A DNA stretch of 64,000 nt from Hippophae tibetana (GCA_037013495.1 CM072804.1:33954501-34018500), one strand, 5' to 3'. Counted from the first letter of the stretch, positions 34,901 through 46,232 are shown. The notes: generated from the letters alone by a model not told the origin. Program-made: numbers and translations.

Positions 34901-37900
34901 AGTCAGCATTAAAAATTAAATAATAAATTGTTTGCATATAATGTCCTCATCAGCAATGAATTGATTTTTTGTTCTTATCATTAATTGAAGTGAGCTGCTT
35001 GAAGCTTATAAACACAGGATCTATTCTATCTTTATAACTAGTAATCAACTTTTTTTAGAAGATAATATAAATTAAATTAGTATGTCAATAGTCTAAGTTA
35101 ATACTCAATAAAATTTTCCTATTCTACTAATCAATTGAAACCTTGTGTTATTTTAATTATATGCTTCAAAGAAGAAAGAAAACGACATAATACTCAAACA
35201 AACTGCATTAATCCCATTCTCATAAAATAATTTTTCACCAGATTACCCAATTAGATTTTTTGGATGTAATTTGAAGAATTGTTGGACCAATCAAGCTACT
35301 CTTAGTGATGTAAATACCCCTATGACATTCGTCAAAGTACACTAGCTCAAGCTAGTTAGCACGAACAAAAATAAGAGAGTATAACTGAAGAAAAGCAAAG
35401 AAGAGAGAGTCATCACACATAACAAATTAAGAATCCATAAACCAACCAATCTAAAATTCAAAAGCTAACGAGTTCCTATACAGAGAGTCAACACCCATAG
35501 TCGAGTAAATAAATAAAACGTTCTTGGTGACTTATGCTAATAACGACAACCCACGTCTTTCTATCTCAAGAAGCCAATCCAACATTTTCCGAAACTTATT
35601 AATACCCAAATCAAAGTCTTAGAATAGAAATTAAAAGTAGATTGGTGCATTATTTGATAAAAAATGGAATCGACAAGGGTTGGGTGTTATTGAGTGGGTT
35701 ATTTGAAAACTAGATATGAGATAGAGATTGCAAATTTATGTGGTGGCCATGGATTGTGGTCGTTGTTTTTGGAAAGAGAGAACGTGATTGGGGAGATAGA
35801 GAGAATACAAGTCCATGAGAGATGAAGAAAATTTCTAATTTTTTCATCTCTGTTTTAACTGATACATCATAAGAGAATACAATTTTTTAGACTATAAATA
35901 TAAGTAATTATTTTATTTAGGTGAAAATATAATTAATTTGTGAATTTGTATTTTTATATAAAAAATTATGAAATTTCCATTTATTTATAGTCAGTTTTAA
36001 CATCTGTTAAAAATGAATGGCATTTGTGATATTTTATAAAGGTGAGGGTATTCATGATTTTACAAAACCTTAGGGGTATTAATGAAATTCCCCCATAAAA
36101 TTATCACTCAAACCATGGATGCTACAAATAAATGTAACCAAGTGCACCAGCAAGATAATGGAAATTCCCACGTGAAATGTTCCTGTGTTATCATCTCCCA
36201 CTTTACTGATGTGCACAGTGGTTCCTCTTATATTTTCTTAGGGTCCCAGACTTTGTCTGGAAAGAAGGCTTCTTTGGAAGAGTTGGGTGATTCATTGAAG
36301 GTATGCTGCTTGTTGTATTCTGTGCATGTATATGAGTTAGAGCATCTCGTTTAAAATGATTAATAATCATTCTCACATATGATGCATCAAAATATTCGAA
36401 ATGTAGGTCTATCTTACAGAGCATAGTTATATACTTGTTTCGTTTTGAGGCAACCTATCTAGCCAGACATGTCTTACCTTATTTATAACAGGATGTTCCA
36501 TGGAAGGCATTTTTCAAAAGTCCAGCTGTTTGGGCGATGATATATGCTCATTTTTGTGGAAGTTGGGGTCACTATACCTGCCTATCATGGCTCCCTACAT
36601 ATTTTAGGTGTTCTGGAAGTCATTGTGTAAAATTTATGCTCTACATGCCGTGAAGATGCTGAATTTTAACTTGCATTCTTTGCAGTGAGGAGCTTAACTT
36701 GAACTTGACGGAAGCTGCATGGGTAAGACTAAAAGGGGTTTTTTATTATTCATTTTATTCCGAGTCATTGCTCTGGACTTTCATATTTTTGCTGAAAGTA
36801 TATCAGATATGTACTATAATCATTCAGTAATTGAAGAAATTTTTTTCCTTCCTACACAACACTCGTGGAATATATGTTTTGACATGTCAATGAACCTTGT
36901 GGTTTATCAAATGCTATTTGGAAATGTCAGTTTACACATGGTAACAGCAGTCTTTGGCAAAAGAAAAATGGATCTTCTGCTGCTTTGCAAGGATAATTTT
37001 GTTGTCTGGAGTTTCGGTCTACATTAATGTTTTAGAAACTTTATTTGGTGTAGGCTTAGTAGAAACAATTGCAGTAAGTGTATGAAAGGGAAATTAAATA
37101 GGATTAACTGTTCCATCATTGCTTGATTTGATTAATATGGTTAATTCTTACATGTGATATTTTAGTGGGAAAGGAACATCTCTTGTTCGTGTGGCAAGGA
37201 TTTCAAATATCTTATCCTTTGATTGTAAGTTGTTTACATTCTATTTCAGGTCTCAATTCTTCCTCCTTTGGCTTCAATATTAGTGACTAGCATTGCTTCA
37301 CAACTTGCCGACAACTTTATTGCAAATGGAGTTGAAACTACTACGGTATGAAGAGGTTCAAAACAGCCCATTTCGTCTAACATATTTCAATTTACAAAAT
37401 ATTACCTGAAGTTCATTCTTAAGTATCTTCACTTTTATTCCTGTAGGTGCGAAAGATTTGCCAAACAATTGCCTTTTTGTCTCCTGCACTTTGCATGACT
37501 CTTTCTTCTGTTGATCTAGGATTGGCACCTTGGGAAATAGTGGGTATTCTCACTGCTGGATTGGCCCTCTCAAGTTTTGCCCTGTCAGGTATTGAACAAT
37601 TCATGACTGCTAGTTTTGGCTTATGGATAGCATATGAATTCTAACCTTTTTTTGTTGAGAACTATATTAATGTTAATGATTCAACATCTGCAGGACTTTA
37701 CTGTACACATCAAGATATCTCACCTGAATATGCAAGCATTCTTCTGGTATGGAGCTTATAATCCCTCATTCATTCCTAAAACTAGCTTGAGCATTTCATG
37801 ATATATGGGCATGATTAGTTAATCTCAGCCTCTTCTATAAAATCTTTAGTCGACTTACAGAATTTTGAGGAGAAAACCAAATATACAAACTTTGCAATTA

Positions 37901-38524
37901 TTTCTAGGCATTTAGTTTTTATGTCCAGCATGTCGCATGTGGCTTTCCCGTTACTACATGGTGATAATTTCATATCACCAATTTGATATTCATGCCTTAT
38001 TAGAAATTCCTTAAAGAAGCTAAAGAAGTGCTTTGGGTTGGTCCGAAAACCAATTTTAGTCCTCAAAATTTTCTTTTTTAAATAAACAATTATATGCACA
38101 CATTCATATACCCATTCATAAGGGGTTCAAACCCATGCCATTTAAGTGCTCACTTAGAGCATATGTCCTTGTATTGTATGACTAGTCAATTTAAGCCACG
38201 TCTTGTATGAATTGTATTGTATGACTAGTCAAATTCTCAGGGTATTACCAACACAGTTGGAGCTATACCTGGAATAGTAGGTGTTGCGCTCACTGGCTAT
38301 CTCCTAGATTCAACACATTCATGGAGCGTAAGTTTGACCACTTCTATTTCTTTTATGTTCTTACACATAATCCTCAATCCTCTCTAATGTTTAAGCCATG
38401 TCTCGCACTTGTTGTTTTGTAGACGTCATTGTTCGTGCCATCAGTATTCTTCTACTTGACTGGTACAATCGTTTGGTTGGTGTTTGCCAGCAGTAAGCCT
38501 CAGAATTTTTCCAACAGAAACTGA
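25982..38524 (+). CDS. PHT4;5-like: Plastid anion/phosphate transporter, PHT4;5-like, 15 exons
   Basis: The exons are 25,982-26,371; 26,791-26,936; 28,669-28,768; 29,331-29,383; 33,489-33,563; 34,129-34,209; 34,476-34,537; 36,242-36,300; 36,492-36,607; 36,686-36,722; 37,250-37,345; 37,447-37,588; 37,694-37,746; 38,241-38,327; 38,423-38,524. They join in frame to 532 residues. PHT4 proteins are major-facilitator transporters of phosphate and other anions. Residues 1 to about 50 are rich in Ser, Arg and Lys with few acids, as in a chloroplast transit peptide. The first membrane segment (about 112-140) contains ALAFVVCNMDKVNLSIAIIP; then GYALSQLPGGWLATIFGGRK, GEGVSPSAATNLIAR and, in the second half, HFCGSWGHYTCLSWLPTYF and SGLYCTHQDISPEYASILLG. 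Residues 283-322 form the hydrophilic central loop. All introns are GT-AG except intron 4, which starts GC. No frame defect is seen. PHT4;4 is the next best assignment; the substrate is unknown. Confidence 0.9.
27035..27412. mobile_element. MITE-like inverted repeat in intron 2
   Basis: The left side has CACCTATGTCACTTTACTTTC with CACAAATTAGATGCAC. The right side, read in reverse, has GACACTTTGGTCACTTACTT with ACAAATTGGGCACC. The similarity is clear but imperfect over some 45 bases. The interior is AT-rich with no coding frame. I could not fix a target duplication, so the family is open (a Mutator-like MITE is possible). Confidence 0.5.
28934..29155 (+). repeat. Exact 111-bp tandem duplication in intron 3
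   Basis: Two direct copies, 28,934-29,044 and 29,045-29,155, start ATTCATGCACTTAAAATTAT and end AACCTCAAG. I see a single difference (GGTTGG against GGCTGG). It lies between exons 3 and 4 and touches no splice site. The near identity points to a recent event or an assembly artefact. Confidence 0.92.
29384..29389 (+). promoter_or_regulatory. GC splice donor of intron 4
   Basis: Exon 4 ends GCCAG and the intron starts GCATGT. Only this donor keeps the frame: with acceptor AG at 33,487-33,488 it yields NLIARSIPLEERSRAV, as expected for the family. The nearest GT (29,388-29,389) would shift the frame after LIARH. GC-AG introns are a known minor class. Confidence 0.85.
29601..32872 (+). mobile_element. 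Degenerate L1-type LINE in intron 4, sense strand
   Basis: The 5' part (29,700-30,830) has short ORF1-like frames, including VLVNGSKGIGGRVINIVGKD. The endonuclease and most of the reverse transcriptase are missing. The RT palm remains at 31,119-31,400 with VSHFQFVDDIIFFFSNNEDK, where Phe-Ala-Asp-Asp is usual, then VSGLKINLFKSCILGINC and LKYLGLPL. The thumb-like LSGKWLWRFRSEECF is near 31,700. A C-terminal zinc-knuckle reading, CVFCKNNSEDIDQLFLHC, is near 32,345-32,400. Many stops are present. GGCTATTATTGC (29,589-29,600) and GGCTGTTAATTGC (32,871-32,883) may be a diverged target duplication. The right end is an AT-rich run; no clean poly(A) remains. Confidence 0.78.
34051..34105 (+). repeat. 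Decoy partial copy of exon 6 and its acceptor
   Basis: Seventy-two bases before the true acceptor (34,127-34,128) lies a second one (34,055-34,056) followed by GCTTCTTTTGGCTTATCCCC. This copies the first bases of exon 6 (GCTTCTTTTGGCTCCTCCCC). Similarity fades after about 35 bases. Splicing there would put LLLAYPLAQIW in the protein, but the frame then runs into unrelated sequence and stops. Confidence 0.8.
34705..36094. mobile_element. Non-autonomous Mutator-like element with 9-bp TSD in intron 7
   Basis: The 1,390-bp element is flanked by ATAAAATTA on both sides (34,696-34,704 and 36,095-36,103), a perfect 9-bp duplication typical of Mutator-like elements. The left end GGGAAAATTTCAT matches the right end in reverse, GGGGAATTTCATT. 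The similarity runs for about 50 bases, through CAGGTTTTATTTATTTTCAT against AAGGTTTTGTAAAATCAT, to AAATACCC against GAATACCC. Degenerate repeats of TAATACCCCTTGAGGTTT type follow on the left. No transposase frame is present, so it depends on a partner. It lies wholly within the intron. Confidence 0.88.
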
Positions 38525-39073
38525 CCATTTTGTGCTTGGGATTGGTTTCTTTCCTAATGAAGTTTCCAAATTCGGAGACGCATTACCCATTTTAGCTTGG
38601 GTGGAAATTAGTCAATTCACTAGGTCTCTTTTGTATATTCACATTAAGTAAAGATCGTGAAAGCATATAGGTTTATCTATTTTTTCAGTGGCATGAATGC
38701 TTTTGTTGATTGTTTTGAAAATGATTCGTTAAATGTAATATTGCAATGATTACTAGCATCTAAAAGGTTCAACAAAGTCAAGTTTTGTGTTGAACATCTC
38801 ACTTACCATGCTTTGATTCTATAAGAGCCATCATTTAAAAAAAGAAAAACACATGAGCTACGACACATGAATCATTAATCAACAATGTGTGTTTAATTCA
38901 TAACTGTAAAAAAGACACGGTGCAGTATTTGAAGCATAGATATCAACTCGAACATTCCACCATAATAGAATCGCACATAACACAGCACAAATCATAAAAC
39001 ACCTTTCCACCTTTCTCCTAATCCCTCTCCCTGCATTGGCCAGACAGAGCCCTCTCTCTTTTATAGAGGAGGT
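38525..39073 (+). other. 3' untranslated and flanking region of the transporter gene
   Basis: No perfect AATAAA follows the stop codon. AATGTAATATTGCAATG near 38,733 could serve as a plant-type far-upstream or near-upstream element. From about 38,950 the sequence approaches the next LTR. I see no other gene. Confidence 0.5.
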
Positions 39074-40578
39074 AATGAATGAATGTAGTCATTAGTGTAA
39101 TTTTTTACTTTGTATTTATTCACTTTATTTAATAAATAGTAATTTTGAGATTAAAAATATTAAAATATGAATTTTTTTAGTGAAAAGTAGTGAAAATATA
39201 TATTTTTGAAAATTTTCTAAATTTTTTATGGATTTTTTAATACAGGATAAATCAAAAGATGACATGTGAGTGTCATGCAAGTAGGATAGCTGACTAGACG
39301 TGCCATATAAGCGTAGAAGGTCAATTGAAGCACGTCCTATGTAATGGGTGATGTAGGCCTTGTCATGTGTTAGCAAGACATTTGTTTTGAGTTTCATCGC
39401 TTGGCAACGGGCGTGCCACTCGTTGTCACCTGATTCGTCCATTCTTTCCATTGGGGTACCACATAACCCATATCTACTAATCAAATTAGCCACGTGGTGC
39501 TATCTTAAACCTTATTGACCACAACCAGTCCACACACGCCATGGGTCGTGTGTTGATTCGCCTAATAAATTTCTCGTGTCACGTGTTGTATTCCTATTGG
39601 TTAGCGCTGTTAATTTTTTTTCTTCATATCAACCCTTGATTTAAGTTGATCTGACGGTTCAGATTTCACCTGAACTTAATTTAACTCTCTAATTGCCTTG
39701 TAAACCCTAATGAGTCGAAATTAACATAATTTTTTTATTAGTTTTTAGAGTCAAAAAGTGAGAAAAATACAAAAAAAAAATCAAAAAGAGATACAATTTT
39801 GATGGAGATTGGTGTTTGATTATATTTATTTTTCTTCTTTCTTTATCAATTATGTATTTTTTTTATGAAAAATATGAGATTTATAAACAAAATTATGTTT
39901 AGTTAATTTATTAATCAAAGGATTTATGAACTAAATTTTTTACATGTGATGATCTAATATTTTACCCCAATTATGATTTCAATTTAATTATATTATTTTA
40001 TTTGATTTTATGCTATTAATTGTTTGTCCATCAATTGATATATAGAGACAATTAAATATATTTGAGAAAATTATTTAATTATTTTTTTGATTAAATAACA
40101 TACATAATTTCTAGACAGAGATATATGATTCTTATGTATGTGATCCATAATTGATGAACTTAATGAGTAGTATATAATTTAATTGATATTAGAGTGTGCT
40201 TAGGTTAATTATTATATGATGTGTAATTTATTTGAGAAAAAAATACTTATTAGGTTATATTCAATTGATCATATAATTGATTGGTAATTATATTGGGGGG
40301 TTTCATGATTCACTTGTTTAAAAAATTAGAGAATTAAGTATTTTTAGATATTTTTTCATATATCTTCCTATTTGTCAATTTTGAGTTAATTAATTATTTT
40401 TATTTATTTTTAGTTCTTTTAATTTTATTTTCTTAAAACATAAAAACACAAAAAAATTGATTTTTTACTTTTTAGTTTTAAAAATTAGTTTCTAATAACA
40501 TAATCTTAATGAGAATGACATTTTCTTATCATTATATTACTTGTTACAATACATATACTTACATATTTATTGCACACA
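39074..40578 (+). repeat. LTR-C, 5' copy of element C1
   Basis: The start lacks some of the TGATGACTC...GAGTCATTAG inverted motif seen in the copy at 41,477. The end, CTTACATATTTATTGCACACA, matches the reverse of 46,233 and 60,958. The mid part is GC-richer and was read as a 122-codon minus-strand frame that I take as chance. Confidence 0.72.
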
Positions 40579-40589
40579 AGTATTACAAG

Positions 40590-41470
40590 GTCAAACATTC
40601 AAGCCAATCAATTTGAACTAAAACGAGTGATGTTTCAAATGTTACAAACAGTTGGACAATTTAACTGATTACCAACCGAGGATTCTCATTTACATCTCAG
40701 ATTGTTTATTGAAGTTGGAAATTCAATGGTGTGATCGAGAAGGTGTTTAGGCTTAGATTGTTCCCTTACTGTGTTGCGAAACTATGCTTGAGCTTGAATA
40801 AACTCTTTGCAACTTGATTCTATTACAACTTGGAATGATTTGATGGAGAAATTATTGATGAAATATCCCACCAACAAAGAATGTTAGGCTTGGGAATGAC
40901 ATTACCTCTTACAAATAATATGAAAGAGAGTCTTTATATGAAGAATGAGAAAGATTCAAACAATTGCTAATGGGGTGTCCTCACCATGGTATCCATAATT
41001 GGATCCAAATGGAGACTTTCTATAATGGTCTCAATGCTCAAACAAGGACCATTGTTTACACATCCTCTAATTGAGCTCTACTAACTAAATCTTACAATCA
41101 AGCTTATAATTTACTTGAGAAAATGACTAGCAATAATTATCAATGATCTATGAACAGAATGACATCCATAAGAAGAGCAGCCTGAGTGCACGAGGTAAAT
41201 GATATCACAACACTTATAGCTTAAGTGTCATCTTTGGTGAATCTTTTGAAGGTTCAGAACTCATCAACGAGTATAAACCAGGTCCAAGGTTCAGAGGTGT
41301 CTTGTGTGTTTTGTGGTGGGGCTTATTTGTTTGATAATTGTTCAAATAATCTTGAATCGACATTCTATGTGGGTAATGTAAATCAAAACAATAATCCATA
41401 CTCGAACACATCTAAGCTAAGACAGAGACAACAACCGAATTTCTCTTAGAGTTATAATAACAATCAAGGT
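40590..41470 (+). pseudogene. Athila-like gag remnant in element C1
   Basis: Words in mixed frames are AITWNDLMEKLLMKYPT-like near 40,840, CPHHGIHNWIQME-like near 40,978-41,015 and, at 41,225-41,449, VSCVFCGGAYLFDNC followed by YVGNVNQNNNPYSNT. These match the second half of Athila gag with its Cys-rich motif. Stops and frameshifts are dense. Confidence 0.7.
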
Positions 41471-41476
41471 GGTAAT

Positions 41477-41905
41477 TGATGACTCTTTGAAAGTAGAGTC
41501 ATTAGCACACTTTTTTTTACTTAATATGTACTTATTTTATTCAATAAATAGTATTTTTATGGCCAAAAATATTAAAATATAAACTTTTTAGTGAAAAGGG
41601 GTGAAAATAAAATTTTTGGAATTATTTTGGGATTTTTATGAATTTTTAATGCATGACCAATCAAGAGTTGCCATGTGGAATACCATGTAAGTAGAAAAGC
41701 TGACTGGGTAAGCCACACAGATGCCACACAAGCAAGGACAACAAATCACATTATACCGTGTGGGAGGAGGAAAAATACGCGCCATATGTCAACACAACGT
41801 TCAATCCGAGTTCAAAATTTGGTCAAACTACTTTGCCACGTGTCTCTCTACCATTGCTTTGTGCGTTCCAATGTGTGCCACGCCATCTTTTTATGCGAAT
41901 CACAT
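41477..41905 (+). repeat. LTR-C, truncated 3' copy of element C1
   Basis: It starts TGATGACTCTTTGAAAGTAG and continues AGAGTCATTAGCACAC, giving the inverted start motif of this family. It is alignable with 39,074 onward and with the reverse of 62,404. It ends at CACATCATG where tandem repeats begin. Confidence 0.75.
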
Positions 41906-42612
41906 CATGACATGTTTCCCTAAAGGATGTTCCTATAGTTTGGGTCTCTTATTCCTTTCTTAGGTTGGGCATTCTTTTGTGCCTCTTATGCCTACGTCTC
42001 AAATGGGTAGGGGTTAAACCACCTTACTCCTAAGTAAAGGTTATCGTTAGTTTCTTTATGAATGAGATTGTGTCAAGGCCATTTTAATTTTTTTTCCATG
42101 ACATGTTTCCTTAAAAGAGGTTCCCATAGTTTGAGTCCCTTATTCCTTTCTTAGGTGGGCTTTCTTTTGTGCCTCTTATGCCGGGATCTCAAATGGGTAT
42201 GGTTTAAACCATCCTACTCCTAAGTGAGGGTTACATGTTAGTTTCTTTGAGAATGAGATTGTATCAAGGCCTTTTTAAATCTATCACCATGACATGTTTC
42301 CCTAAATAAGGTTCCTATATTTGGGTCCCTTATTACTTTCTTAGGCTAGGTATTCTTTTGTGCCTCTTATGCTTACATCTCAAATGGGTAGGGGTTAAAC
42401 CACCTCATTCCTAAGTTAGGGTTACATGTTGGATTATTCGTGAATGATATTGTGTCAAGGCCGATTTAAATTAGTCGACATAACATGTTTCCTTAAAAAG
42501 GGTTCCTATAGTTTGGGTCCCTTATTCCTTTCTTAGGCTGGGCATTTTTTATGCCTTTATGCTTGCATCTCAAATGGGTAGGGGTTAAACTACCTTACTT
42601 CTAAATGAGGTT
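41906..42612 (-). repeat. 191-bp tandem repeats, about 3.7 copies
   Basis: Units start at 41,906, 42,097, 42,288 and 42,478, each with CATGACATGTTTCC (last copy CATAACATG) and then TTGGGTCCCTTATTCCTTTC and CTCAAATGGGTAGGGGTTAA. The spacing is 190-191 bp. They lie beyond the end of the minus-strand integrase of element D. Tat and Ogre elements carry tandem repeats between pol and the 3' LTR, so this is likely part of element D. Confidence 0.85.
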
Positions 42613-42915
42613 GTCATCTTTTGTACATGATGGAAATGATGTCAATTTAATCCAAAAGTCTTAGCTTTTTCCTTCATATATGTGACTACATTATGAGAAT
42701 CAAAATTACATCAAAGGAAATTGATTATATATAATATTTTCTAAGGTGGTCTACATTCTAGCTTATGTCTTCCATTTTTCCTCCCAAATTCTCCAAATTA
42801 TATGCTCCACCATAGGTTAATTCTTAAATTATGAATGGTCCTTCATATATGGGTGCCAATTTTCCTACCCTACGATCTATTTTATTTCCTAAGGTCTTTC
42901 TTAGAACCAAATCGC

Positions 42916-43907
42916 TTATGTTAAAATTCCTCTATTTGACAACCTTATTGAAAGTGTTTTGAACGCTACTTTTTTAGCTTTTATTTTTATTATGGACTTC
43001 CCTATTTTTTCTTTCAGTAATGTAAGGTGCATCATACTATTTTCTTCATTATCCTTACTGTTGATTCCACTTTTTAGGGTTGGTAGTAACACTTTGACAT
43101 GTATTACAACTTTGGACCTAGACATAAGTGAGAAAAAGGTTTTTCTAGTGGTAGACTTAGGTGTAGTTTGCATTGCCCATAACATTCATGGAAGTTCTTC
43201 AATCCATTTTCCTTTAGCTTATTCCAAGCACTTTTTTAATATACTGATGGGGATCTTATTTGATGATTCGACTTAGCCATTTGCTTGAGGTCTGTATAGG
43301 ATTGAATGGAACAACTTGATTTTTAACTCTTTACAAAATTTCATGAATATTTTCCCTGTAAACTATCATCCATTACCAGTTACTAGAGAGTCCAAACTGG
43401 CAAAGAATGTTTTTTTCCATAAAAATCTGTTTACATCACTTTATTGTATTCTTGCCAATGGTTTTACCTCCACCAACTTAGTAAAGTAATATGTTGCAAC
43501 TATCAAGAATTTTCTTTGAGTCATTGCGAGTGGGAAGGGCCCTACGATGTCAATTCCCCTCTTAGTAAATGGCCAAGCGACCATGATCCCCTTTATTTTA
43601 GTGGTAAGGAGGTGAATGACTATTGCGTGTCTTTAGCATTTATCACATTTTTGGCATGTATAGTAGTCATTCAATAACACTAACTAGTAGTAACTTGTTT
43701 GATTATCTTTTGACTTAAGCTTTAGCCACCAGAATGGGCTCCACATTTTCTCCTATGGATTTCATTGACAATGACTTTCGTTTCTTCTTCGGTCAAGCAA
43801 TTTAGCCATATGTTATTTTCATTTTTCTTGTACAATTGATCTTGTAAGATGGTGTAGTTCTTTGACTTAACTTCAAGTCTATATGCCTCTTTTTCATCTG
43901 CTGGCAA
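42916..43907 (-). pseudogene. Tat-like integrase, broken
   Basis: The N-terminal part (43,907-43,722) reads LEVKSKNYTILQDQLYKKNE and TEEETKVIVNEIHRRKCGAH, as in the zinc-binding start of gypsy integrase. The core includes WPFTKRGIDIVGPFPLA and LIVATYYFTKLVEVKPLARI (about 43,575-43,480), giving the first Asp in DIVGP. The usual second-Asp segment is decayed. The C-terminal part (43,185-42,916) reads LWAMQTTPKSTTRKTFFSLM. Several stops are present. Confidence 0.78.
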
Positions 43908-44205
43908 TACTCTATTTTTTAAGAAGTTTAGATAAAGATAAAGACATGACTCTTCCCTTACTAAATGTCAGTATGTCTTTTAGGTTCCTTAACCCCAACA
44001 CTAGGCTCATTGATGGTTGAAATTGACACAATCATTTTCAAGGTTTTGAGTACTACTAATGACAAATTGTTTAAGGCATCTGTGTGAGCCTTGCTAGTGT
44101 GTGGTATCTATGTTATTTTGAGTATTTTAAACTTTTTGGCCCATTCTTTAATTTTGATCAAGTATCTCTTCATTTTTTCTTCTTTAGCTTCAAATGTTCT
44201 CTAAC

Positions 44206-44445
44206 CTAATTAATAACCAACCTTGAGTCGCTGTACAGGTTGACATGGTCAACTCCTAATTCCTTCAGTTCTTTTAAAGCCAGTAAGACTGCCTCATAGT
44301 AAGCCATATTATTGGTCATTAAGAAAGTTATTCTCACATTTTTCTCTATCATTCCTTCTTCAGTGTTAAAATTCAAATTCATCATGCTCTCACCTTTAGC
44401 ATTACTTTCTCTATCCACATAAACTTCCCAACATTTTTCCTCCAC
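44206..44445 (-). pseudogene. Tat-like RNase H fragment
   Basis: A 79-codon frame reads WEVYVDRESNAKGESMMNLN, then RITFLMTNNMAYYEAVLLAL and VNLYSDSRLVIN. The three acidic positions sit at YVDRESN, YYEA (Glu) and SDSRL. Two Gly residues expected after NAKG are changed, and the frame ends in a stop. Tat elements often carry this RNase H type between RT and integrase. Confidence 0.8.
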
Positions 44446-45118
44446 TGGTGCTCCTCAAGTTTCTACTACTTGTATTATTTCCTCTTCCACCCAATCTATT
44501 ATAAAATTAGTTATCACTTGCCCTTTGGTAGCTGGTTATGGTTTAAATTGTATGTCAAACTCTTTAAGCTCAATTGAGATATGGGTAAACCTTCCTGACA
44601 TATCTCTTATTTGCAAGACATTCTTGAGTGATTACAATGTAAGGATGATGATAGAATGTCCTCTAAAGTAGTGTCTTAACTTTCTTGCCACCATCCTTGG
44701 GACAAATACATGTTTTCAAAGACTAAGTACTTTTGTTAGGACTTTGTCAAAGCTTGACTGATGTAGTAAATTGGTTGTTGTTTATTCTCTCTTTCTGTAA
44801 TCAAAACAATGCTAACTTCCTTCTCGGTGGTGGATAAGTAGAGATATAAAACTTTATCCGGTGCATGACTTACTGGTATTGGAGCATGCCTATGTAGTCC
44901 TTAATGGATTGGAAAATAGACTTATAATCATCATTCCATTCGTACTCCTTATTTTTTCCTCAATAATTGGAAAAATGGAAAGTATTTGTTTGTACATTTT
45001 AATATGAACCTTCTTAATACTACAAGCATTCATTTAGTTGTTGTACCTTATTTAAGATTCTTAGAGATCTCATGTCTAATAGGGATTTTTTTCTTCAGAT
45101 TGGCCTCTATTCCTCTTA

Positions 45119-45670
45119 CTAACACCAAATATCCCAATCACTTCCCTGATATGACCCAAAAAACACACTTCTCATTATTCCAAAGGTCTCTTCTAGAACA
45201 CCTATGTGCTCTTCACTTTTCCTAGATTTTGTTATATCTCTACCTAATAGTCTTTTGAACATTATGCTTACTATACGTTGGTACGTTGCATCGATATTCT
45301 TTAGTTCAAATGACATCCTTATGTAGCAAAAACATCCCTATTCTATAATAAAGGAAGGTTTTTCTTCGTCCTATAAATGCATCTTGATTTGGTAGTATCT
45401 TGAGTATGCATCCATAAAGCTACTCATGAGGTTGACACCAGTAGTGGCATCAATCAGTTGGTTGATGCTTGGCAAGGGGAAACAATCTATTGGAGTGGAT
45501 TTTTTTATATCCATAAATTCTATACATATCATTATGTCACCTCCTACTTTTGGATCCAAAACAACATTAGATAGCCAAGTAGGATAATAACCTTTCCTAA
45601 CCCATCCATCATTCTTAACAAATTGACCAATTTTATAATCATGATATTCTTCTCCCTTGTAATTTTTCAT
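45119..45670 (-). pseudogene. Tat-like reverse transcriptase lacking the YVDD motif
   Basis: The first frame (45,670-45,371) reads GYYPTWLSNVVLDPKVGGDI, then STPIDCFPLPSINQLIDATT and LMSSFMDAYSRYYQIKMHL. The second (45,316-45,119) reads SFELKNIDATYQRIVSIMFK and then RLLGRDITKSRKSEEHIGVL. In the family a YVDDMLV-type catalytic motif lies between LGR and KSRKSEEH. Here two residues fill that gap, so the catalytic Asp pair is deleted. Confidence 0.8.
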
Positions 45671-45949
45671 ATTCTTTGCTTTGCATGCCTTACTTGCAAA
45701 TTGACATTAAACCTATGCAATATGTCTTTTTAGATCTACCCGTGTCATTTCTACAAGACTCTAGTCAAACACATCACTATTTTCCCATAAATAGGTGGTC
45801 AGGTTTGTCTTCAATTCTCCTTCCAATTTTGCGTTTATCTTGACCAATTGTGTTTTCTGCTCTTCTACTTGCACCATTTCAAGCTCTGAGTCCACTAAAT
45901 TAATATGGTCCAATCTGTTTATCTTTGTAGGTTACCTAATCTTTAATTA

Positions 45950-46232
45950 TTATTTTTCTTGTAACCCTTTAAAAGTTGAGAGATAACAGATACAAGCTCT
46001 TTCCTGGTTGCCTTTCACAGTTTCTATCCCTGAGGCCATAGGGTATTTAATTTCTTGGTATAAGGTCGAAGGTAATGCTTGTAATCTATGTAACCAAGGT
46101 CTTTCTAAGATAATACTGTAAAGGGATGGAATATCCAACACCATGAAATTAGTTAGCACAATTTCTCCTTGTAATGATACTAGGATCCTTATAGTACCTA
46201 TTGGTAACATCATACATGATCGACACAAATTA
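45950..46232 (-). pseudogene. Tat-like protease, C-terminal half
   Basis: The reading SLQGEIVLTNFMVLDIPSLY, IILERPWLHRLQALPSTLYQ and EIKYPMASGIETVKGNQERA matches the second half of the Tat protease. The first half lies at about 52,400-52,170, beyond the Athila-like insertion. Confidence 0.78.

Larger units (their letters stand above)
39074..41905 (+). mobile_element. Internally deleted Athila-like element (C1)
   Basis: A 5' LTR (39,074-40,578) is followed directly by decayed gag and then by the start of a second LTR (41,477-41,905), all on the plus strand. The primer-binding region and all of pol are missing. The LTRs belong to the family called LTR-C here, with copies at 46,233, 50,843 and 60,958 on the other strand. 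The second LTR is cut short where the 191-bp repeats of element D begin. Confidence 0.75.

Noticed and set aside
36082-36354. A 90-codon frame spanning the Mutator-like end and exon 8
   Set aside because: Only 36,242-36,300 is coding; the rest is intron and transposon end that happens to be open.
25982-38524. Assignment of the transporter to PHT4;4 (ascorbate transporter type)
   Set aside because: The words around MDKVNLSIAIIP and the short acidic N-terminus fit my memory of PHT4;5 better, but this rests on recall; a tree would settle it.
41906-42612. Tandem units as a CRISPR array or centromere satellite
   Set aside because: Units are long, without spacers, only about four copies, and lie inside a Tat-like element in a plant genome.
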